Source: Rhodobacteraceae bacterium HLUCCA12 (lineage in GTDB: Bacteria; Pseudomonadota; Alphaproteobacteria; Rhodobacterales; Rhodobacteraceae). From it: a DNA stretch of 64,000 nucleotides. Shown here piece after piece: positions 59,632-64,000 of this stretch. The position numbers and the translations under genes were made by a program. The notes under the pieces are model-generated. The model saw nothing but the letters and a program-made list of their open reading frames with translations, did no database searches and had not been told where the DNA came from. The DNA is taken from assembly GCA_001314715.1 (NCBI GenBank), contig LJSV01000013.1, positions 1 through 64,000 on the forward strand, written 5' to 3'. Each line of letters opens with the position of its first letter. Position 1 is the stretch's first letter.

Positions 59632-60911
59632 TCCTGAAGGGCAATCAGCGTGCCGGTGGCAGTCAGCTCGCCGTCCATCTGACGAACCTGCGGGATAACG
59701 ATCATGTCACCGTGCATGAGTTGCGGGGCTTCGTCTCCGATGACCTGCACGGGGCATTCAATGAAGCTTATGCGGTGAGCCGGGGCACAAGGTGCAAGCA
59801 GTTCCTGTTCTCGCTGAGCCTCAATCCGCCGGAGACGGCGGATGTGCCGGTCGAGGCATTTGAGCAGGCCATCGCGTCCATCGAAAAGCGGCTGGGCTTG
59901 GCCGGTCAGCCCCGCGCGATTGTCTTCCACGAGAAAAACGGCAGGCGGCACGCGCACTGCGTCTGGTCGCGCATCGATGCCGCTGAAATGAAAGCGATCA
60001 ATCTGCCGCATTACAAGATGAAGTTGCGCGATGTCTCCCGCGACCTCTATCTTGAGCATGGTTGGCAGTTGCCACGTGGTCTGATTGATCCCGGCGAACG
60101 CGATCCGCTGAATTTTTCGCAAGGTGAATGGCAACAGGCGCTGCGGATTGAAGCCGATCCCAAAAAGCTGAAACAGACATTCATCGATTGCTGGGCGGCA
60201 TCTGACTGCCAAAATTCACTCGAATCCGCGCTTGCCGATCACGGCCTCTACCTCGCCAGAGGTGAGCGCCGTGGTTACGTCGCGGTGGATGGGCGCGGTG
60301 AAATCTATTCGCTCTCGCGTTGGACGGGGAAAAAGTCGAAAGAATTGAAAGGCAGGCTCGGCCCGCCCGAACAGCTTCGTTCCATCGAGGAAACGAAGAA
60401 GCTTATTGCGCAGCGCCTGGATGTGGCTGCGACTGAAATTCAGACAGCCGCCCAGAAGCGCAAAGAGAAGGAACTGTCGTCCTACAAAGTGCGGCGCGAC
60501 GAACTCGTGGCAGAGCAGAGAGTGCAACGCAGCCAGCTTGCTGAAAAGCAACGCGGGCGTGCCACTCTGGAGCGAAACGCCCGGCAGGCGAGGATGCCAA
60601 AGGGGCTGAGAGCCCTCTGGGCTCGTATCACCGGGACGTACCGCGCTCTCCAAAGGGAAATTGAGCGCGAAGCCGCTGCCTGCGACCAGCGTGATCGGTT
60701 GGAGCTGGCGGAACTCATCAAGTCGCAGCTCGCCAACCGGCGCGAACTGAAGGGACGTTTGCACGAGAATTATCAGCGATATGACGGTGAACTGGAGACA
60801 TTGTTCGCCGAGATCAAAGCACACCAATCCCGTCTATTGGCTGCCCAGAACGATGACGGCGCTCCGCCCGCAACGCGCAGACGAGCTCCGCGAAGATCGC
60901 GGGACTCCTAG
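59628..60911 (+). CDS. Relaxase/mobilisation nuclease (MobA/VirD2-like)
   Basis: The 427-residue protein has the relaxase metal-binding motif GRRHAHCVWSRID and an N-terminal catalytic region (MILKGNQRAGGSQLAVHLTN). The C-terminal part from about residue 250 is a long, charged coiled-coil-like helix. It nicks DNA at oriT for transfer. No primase or type IV secretion gene is in the window, so the element is at least mobilisable. The 296 bp after it (60912-61207) contain no gene I can support. Confidence 0.88.
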   Translation: MILKGNQRAGGSQLAVHLTNLRDNDHVTVHELRGFVSDDLHGAFNEAYAVSRGTRCKQFLFSLSLNPPETADVPVEAFEQAIASIEKRLGLAGQPRAIVFHEKNGRRHAHCVWSRIDAAEMKAINLPHYKMKLRDVSRDLYLEHGWQLPRGLIDPGERDPLNFSQGEWQQALRIEADPKKLKQTFIDCWAASDCQNSLESALADHGLYLARGERRGYVAVDGRGEIYSLSRWTGKKSKELKGRLGPPEQLRSIEETKKLIAQRLDVAATEIQTAAQKRKEKELSSYKVRRDELVAEQRVQRSQLAEKQRGRATLERNARQARMPKGLRALWARITGTYRALQREIEREAAACDQRDRLELAELIKSQLANRRELKGRLHENYQRYDGELETLFAEIKAHQSRLLAAQNDDGAPPATRRRAPRRSRDS

Positions 60912-61207
60912 CCCGCGCTCAGCGCTTCCATCAGCGTATCTGCTTCTTCTCTCGTCAGCCGACATTACGGTGCGCCACCTCAACAATATCCGTCATCTCC
61001 TTCGTTTCGTCCGCAAGCGCCCTGTTTTGTGGCCATCGAAGCGTCTTCTCCGGCTCTCGTGGCCGCAAGCGCCCGGCTTGTCATGTCTGTCTACGCCTGT
61101 CGCTCCTCCTCTGACGTTTCGGCCGTTTCGGTGCAGCCCGCCGGTCAAGCCGCAGATACGTGGCCATCAAGGCCGCCAGCGGCCGCAACGAAAAACGGAG
61201 GACGAGA

Positions 61208-61411
61208 ATGAGAATACTGACGCAAACCGAATTAAGCCGCCTGACAAGAGGCGAGCTTTTGGCTCTCTTGCACAGGATTGCACAAATGCTGCCTGAATTT
61301 GCCGATGGCTCGGCCGGACTTAGGGCAGCTCACAGCAACTTGCAAAACATTCGCAGAGCGCTGTCACACGCGCCGATAACAGCGAGAGCAAAATCGAATA
61401 ACCGACGGTAG
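61208..61411 (+). CDS. Small hypothetical protein of the mobile element
   Basis: This 67-residue helical protein starts after ACGGAGGACGAG (MRILTQTELSRLTRGELLAL). The ribosome site is strong and the composition normal. I do not know the family; it seems to be an accessory gene of mobilisation modules. Confidence 0.6.
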   Translation: MRILTQTELSRLTRGELLALLHRIAQMLPEFADGSAGLRAAHSNLQNIRRALSHAPITARAKSNNRR

Positions 61412-61560
61412 AAATTTGCAAAATATTAAGTTATTCGTTACATATCGATCTGTAATAGATTTTATTTTATATGAAACTGTTATTTCCTATTGAGACAATA
61501 GGAAAAAATGATTAAATATTTATTATTTGCAAACATGACCTTTCGCTTCGCATTGACCAG
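61412..61560. other. AT-rich intergenic segment
   Basis: This 149-bp stretch is strikingly AT-rich (for example TATTTATTATTTGC) in an otherwise GC-rich window. It includes an inverted repeat CCTATTGAGACAATAGG near 61487-61503. It probably holds the lipoprotein promoter and marks foreign DNA. Confidence 0.6.
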
Positions 61561-61983
61561 ATGATGACTAGGAAAAAATCAGCCGTAATGATGCTATTTG
61601 CATCTGCTTTTCTGTCCGTCGCGGCCTGCGCGCCATCGACGCCGGTTCAAGATTTCGCCTCCAAGAACGGAATTTCACTCCGATACAGTGCGTACGACAG
61701 CGTGCCCACATTAACAGCTGAAGCGCGAGAGATGGCGGTTCAGCATTGTGCAGAACACGGGAAACATGCGAACTACAAGGGTGGCAATGCTGCAAACGCA
61801 TTCACGACGGAGGAAATCCATCAGTTTGCTTGCGAAAAAACCAAGACTGACGATAGCGCCGTTATCGCAGCGCAATCAAAGCGGCCGACGTATATCGCCG
61901 TCCCGACGTATCAAAGCTACCGCGCGCCACAGCAAACGAGTTGCATGACGGTCGGAGATTTTATCAACTGTCAATCATACTGA
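61561..61983 (+). CDS. Small lipoprotein of unknown function
   Basis: The 140-residue protein has a lipoprotein signal peptide with lipobox SVAAC (Cys near residue 23). It has three further Cys (in VQHCAEHGKHA, HQFACEKTK and near the C-terminus) and a Tyr/Pro-rich tail. Codon usage is more AT-rich than in the core genes. It may belong to conjugation entry exclusion or envelope functions, but nothing identifies it. Confidence 0.7.
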   Translation: MMTRKKSAVMMLFASAFLSVAACAPSTPVQDFASKNGISLRYSAYDSVPTLTAEAREMAVQHCAEHGKHANYKGGNAANAFTTEEIHQFACEKTKTDDSAVIAAQSKRPTYIAVPTYQSYRAPQQTSCMTVGDFINCQSY

Positions 61984-62002
61984 CGGTGGTCAACGCGTTC
62001 GA

Positions 62003-62167
62003 TTAATCCTCCAGCGCGATCTTGACGAGCTGCTCGATATATTCTTCGGCGGTCATCAGCCCCGCAAACTCGCCTGCCGCGTCCTTATCGGCTGCAAGAT
62101 GTGTCGCCTTCTCGAACGCCTTGCGGCTGATGGTGACGGTTACTTCGATCTCATCTTCTTCAGGCAT
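62003..62167 (-). CDS. Small acidic hypothetical protein
   Basis: This 54-residue protein (MPEEDEIEVTVTISRKAFEK start) resembles a short DNA-binding or antitoxin-like beta-helix-helix unit, with a C-terminus ending EEYIEQLVKIALED. A start at 62263 would add 32 residues without any visible feature. It is unrecognised; its position between the lipoprotein and ardC genes suggests a mobile-element accessory gene. Confidence 0.5.
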   Translation of the reverse strand: MPEEDEIEVTVTISRKAFEKATHLAADKDAAGEFAGLMTAEEYIEQLVKIALED

Positions 62168-62332
62168 TGCCTTTTTTGCTCCCGCTTTATTCCTTGAACA
62201 TTGGCAGCAGTTCGGTGTGTCCACAACTCCGGACGGGGCGTAGTATCGTCCAGCATAAGCCATTCGCAGGGCGTTCCGGGCGTTGACCGGATGCGGCTGG
62301 CCCCATGGCCAGCCGCAAATTTTTCTGAACTG

Positions 62333-62593
62333 TCAGAACAAGGAAAGCTGCGCCCCACGCCAGCCCGTGCGCTCTGCCTCGTGATCGAGCCATGTGGTCA
62401 CGAAAGCAACCGCGCCGCCATGATGCGCCACGGTGCCCTTACCCATGAAATGCGAGCGATAGCCGGTTTCGGTGACGGGCAGCGGCGCCCTGTCTTCGGT
62501 GCGCAGTTCGATATGATCCACCACCGCGAATTTGTCCGGCGTGTAGGTGATTTCAATCTGAACGGCGCGCCATACGATAGTATGCTTCTCCAT
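62333..62593 (-). CDS. Hypothetical protein downstream of ardC
   Basis: The 86-residue protein starts after GGCGGAGGGC. It contains DHIELRTEDRAPLPVTETGY and FVTTWLDHEAERTGW and ends GAQLSLF. It is cotranscribed with ardC (32-bp gap). No function is known to me. Confidence 0.65.
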   Translation of the reverse strand: MEKHTIVWRAVQIEITYTPDKFAVVDHIELRTEDRAPLPVTETGYRSHFMGKGTVAHHGGAVAFVTTWLDHEAERTGWRGAQLSLF

Positions 62594-62625
62594 TGGTTTG
62601 CCCTCCGCCGTAACGGAGCCGCCGC

Positions 62626-63531
62626 TTACGCGGCGACTCCTTTTTTGGTTTCGGTGGCGACGGCATGAAAGCCGTGCAGAAAATCCGCTGCCCTCTGCGC
62701 GTGGGCGGCTGCGGAAAACATCGCCCGCTTGTCTTCCTTCAAAACCTTGAGCCAGCTCTGGATATAAGCGGCATGGTCTGTGCCGGGCTCGGGCGTTATG
62801 GCCAGATCAGCACAAAGAAAGGCCGCGCCCAGCTCGGCGACAAGCTCTTCGCGCGCGTAGCCTTCATCGCCCCATTTCTTACGGCCAAACTCGCGGTCAA
62901 GGCGTTTCGGGTGCTTCGTCCAGTGCGTCAGCTCGTGCGCCAAGGTCGCATAGTAGGCTTCGGGGCTGCGGAAACACTCGAACGGGGGCATCTGAACATG
63001 ATCGCTGCCGCCGCTATAGAAAGCCCGGTTGCCGCCGTGGCGAATATCGGCAGCCGTAGCGGCAAAGAAATTTTCCGCATGGTCGATACGCTGCGCGGGG
63101 TCGATGATGGGTTCCGGCTTTGCATAGTAGTGTTCGGGTAAACCGTCGATTTGCTCCACGTTGAAAACGCTGTAAGCCTTCATGAACGGGATGGTGCGCT
63201 CTTCCTCGGTGCCGTTCTCGCCCTCCTCGGTTTTGGTGATAGTGTTGGCATAGACGACCGGATTGCCGCGCTCACCCTTCCTGACATGTGCGCCCAGCTC
63301 TATAGCTTGTTTGAACGTCATCCAGTGCGGTGATAGATAGCCCGCCTCCATCGCTGCGCCCCAAAGCATCAGGATGTTGATCCCACTATAGGGCATGCCG
63401 TTATGGCGCAGGGGCTTTACAATCCGCCCGTCCATGTTCCCGGCGCTCCATGGCTTCAGCCATGTCAGTTCGCCTTGCTCCAGATCGGAAATGATCTTGT
63501 CGGTGACTTTCTGGTAAATATCTGCTTTCAT
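62626..63531 (-). CDS. ardC: ArdC family antirestriction protein
   Basis: The 301-residue protein has an N-terminal ssDNA-binding ArdC domain (MKADIYQKVTDKIISDLEQG, LPWSAGN-like WLKPWSAGN, NILMLWGAA). A zincin-like C-terminal domain follows, with the HELTHWT motif and a downstream Glu (REELVAELGAAFLCADL). ArdC protects incoming plasmid DNA against restriction during conjugation. The start follows GAGGAGAAG. It supports a plasmid or ICE origin of this region. Confidence 0.9.
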   Translation of the reverse strand: MKADIYQKVTDKIISDLEQGELTWLKPWSAGNMDGRIVKPLRHNGMPYSGINILMLWGAAMEAGYLSPHWMTFKQAIELGAHVRKGERGNPVVYANTITKTEEGENGTEEERTIPFMKAYSVFNVEQIDGLPEHYYAKPEPIIDPAQRIDHAENFFAATAADIRHGGNRAFYSGGSDHVQMPPFECFRSPEAYYATLAHELTHWTKHPKRLDREFGRKKWGDEGYAREELVAELGAAFLCADLAITPEPGTDHAAYIQSWLKVLKEDKRAMFSAAAHAQRAADFLHGFHAVATETKKGVAA

Positions 63532-63604
63532 TGGTCTCTTCTCCTCTTGTCTAGCCGGTTGCGCATGCAAACGGACTAGGCCCGCGCCAATGAGCGGGGG
63601 GAGA

Positions 63605-63719
63605 CCGTCAAGACCGCAGACAGCGGAGGGGGATCACCCGTCCTGCACAAGCGAAGCGCGGAAGGATGGGGAGACCGCTGGCTGCGCCGAAGCGACAGCG
63701 AAGGGCTTGGTCTTGACGG
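63605..63719 (-). ncRNA. Structured RNA candidate in the ardC leader (three-way junction)
   Basis: An outer perfect 11-bp stem (63605-63615 with 63709-63719) encloses two arms. One arm has CAGCGG/CCGCTG (63621-63626, 63675-63680), then CCCGTCC/GGATGGG (63637-63643, 63664-63670) and a small GCG-AAG-CGC hairpin. The other is 63681-63699, which on the minus strand reads GCTG-T-CGC-TTCG-GCG-CAGC, a stem with the very stable UUCG loop. It ends 74 bp upstream of the ardC start. The strand is chosen because of the UUCG loop. Overlapping frames here have no good start sites. Confidence 0.5.
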
Positions 63720-63806
63720 AGGACGGGGCTGCAAGCCCCCAAAAAAGGAAAAAGTCGGCCGATCAGGCTGGCCACTATGTATGCGCAAGGGATGGAAGCC
63801 GAACGG

Positions 63807-63829
63807 CCGAGACCGCTCAGCGGGCTCGG
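63807..63829. other. Additional hairpin upstream of ardC
   Basis: CCGAG-A-CCGC-TCA-GCGG-G-CTCGG is a 9-bp stem with one mismatch. It continues the pattern of strong secondary structure in the 430-bp non-coding region 63571-64000. Confidence 0.5.
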
Positions 63830-63946
63830 TTCACGACAGCCCGGCCGTCGAAGCCAAAGGCGTAGGGGGACGCGCCAACATACACTTGCTGGTATCGGAT
63901 CAGCGCACTTATCCTTCGACTTGAGTGATCAAATCTGTATATTGGT

Positions 63947-63963
63947 CATTCATGCAATGAATG
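63947..63963. promoter_or_regulatory. Perfect palindrome near the right edge, candidate operator
   Basis: CATTCAT-GCA-ATGAATG has perfect 7-bp arms. It may be an operator for the ardC promoter region or for a gene beyond the window. Confidence 0.4.
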
Positions 63964-64000
63964 TGCAGTGGTCGCAAGGATGCCACCGAACTAAAACGTC

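Noticed and set aside
61029-61211. A 60-residue plus-strand frame between relaxase and the small protein
   Set aside because: It is Ser/Ala/Pro-rich, has no ribosome site and overlaps the next start; I could not support it.
63590-63865. Open frames of 70-91 residues on both strands near the right edge
   Set aside because: They run through strong nested inverted repeats, lack start signals and have low-complexity composition; an RNA or DNA structure explains the region better.

Overview
The window looks like a chromosome segment of a salt-adapted alphaproteobacterium, most likely Rhodobacterales (Roseobacter/Rhodobacter relatives). The reasons are the high GC content, three TRAP transporters, the alphaproteobacterial NepR-EcfG-PhyR stress module, a five-gene ectoine/hydroxyectoine operon and unusually acidic exported proteins. 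From about 59 kb the base composition drops and plasmid/ICE-type genes appear, so the right end is probably an integrated mobile element.

Layout. 0-7.4 kb: a partial von Willebrand factor A protein with 88-residue tandem repeats, kdsA, a one-domain ModE-like regulator, an IclR regulator divergent from an Old Yellow Enzyme, and an Lrp regulator followed by a class V PLP enzyme. 7.5-12.6 kb: a TRAP transporter (dctPQM), an M24 peptidase and a membrane-anchored unknown. 12.6-15.7 kb: a LysR regulator, an SRPBCC protein, cobT and two small membrane or secreted proteins. 15.7-31.8 kb: a large cluster that I read as reductive nicotinate (or similar N-heteroaromatic) catabolism. It holds a ferredoxin-NADP reductase, a two-gene molybdenum hydroxylase, a 6-hydroxynicotinate-reductase-like protein, an ApbE-superfamily (UPF0280) protein, two paralogous amino-acid-synthesis-family proteins, an enamidase, a MarR regulator, and both a TRAP and a tripartite tricarboxylate transporter.

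32-41.7 kb: the general stress response (GSR) locus, with nepR-ecfG-histidine kinase divergent from phyR. It is followed by an island of small stress genes (PRC-barrel, holin-like, YqjD-like, CsbD, DUF1328, DUF2383/PA2169, a 34-residue membrane protein and others). I found nine GGAAC-N16/17-CGTT sites in about 7 kb, most exactly where a promoter is needed. One of them has no gene behind it but a roughly 64-nt transcript unit that carries an anti-Shine-Dalgarno sequence and ends in a perfect terminator, so it is a candidate GSR small RNA.

41.8-45 kb: a third TRAP system (TakP-like binding protein). 45.2-53.2 kb: a cobalamin riboswitch followed by btuB-btuF-btuC-btuD-cbiZ-exbB-exbD-exbD-tonB, a self-contained corrinoid import and remodelling operon with its own energy transducer. 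53.2-58.9 kb: ectABCD plus an ectoine-type aspartokinase, with a terminator and a divergent MarR (EctR-like) regulator. 59-64 kb: MobC-like protein, relaxase, small accessory genes, a lipoprotein, ArdC, and upstream of ardC a strongly structured non-coding element that can fold as a three-way junction with a UUCG loop.
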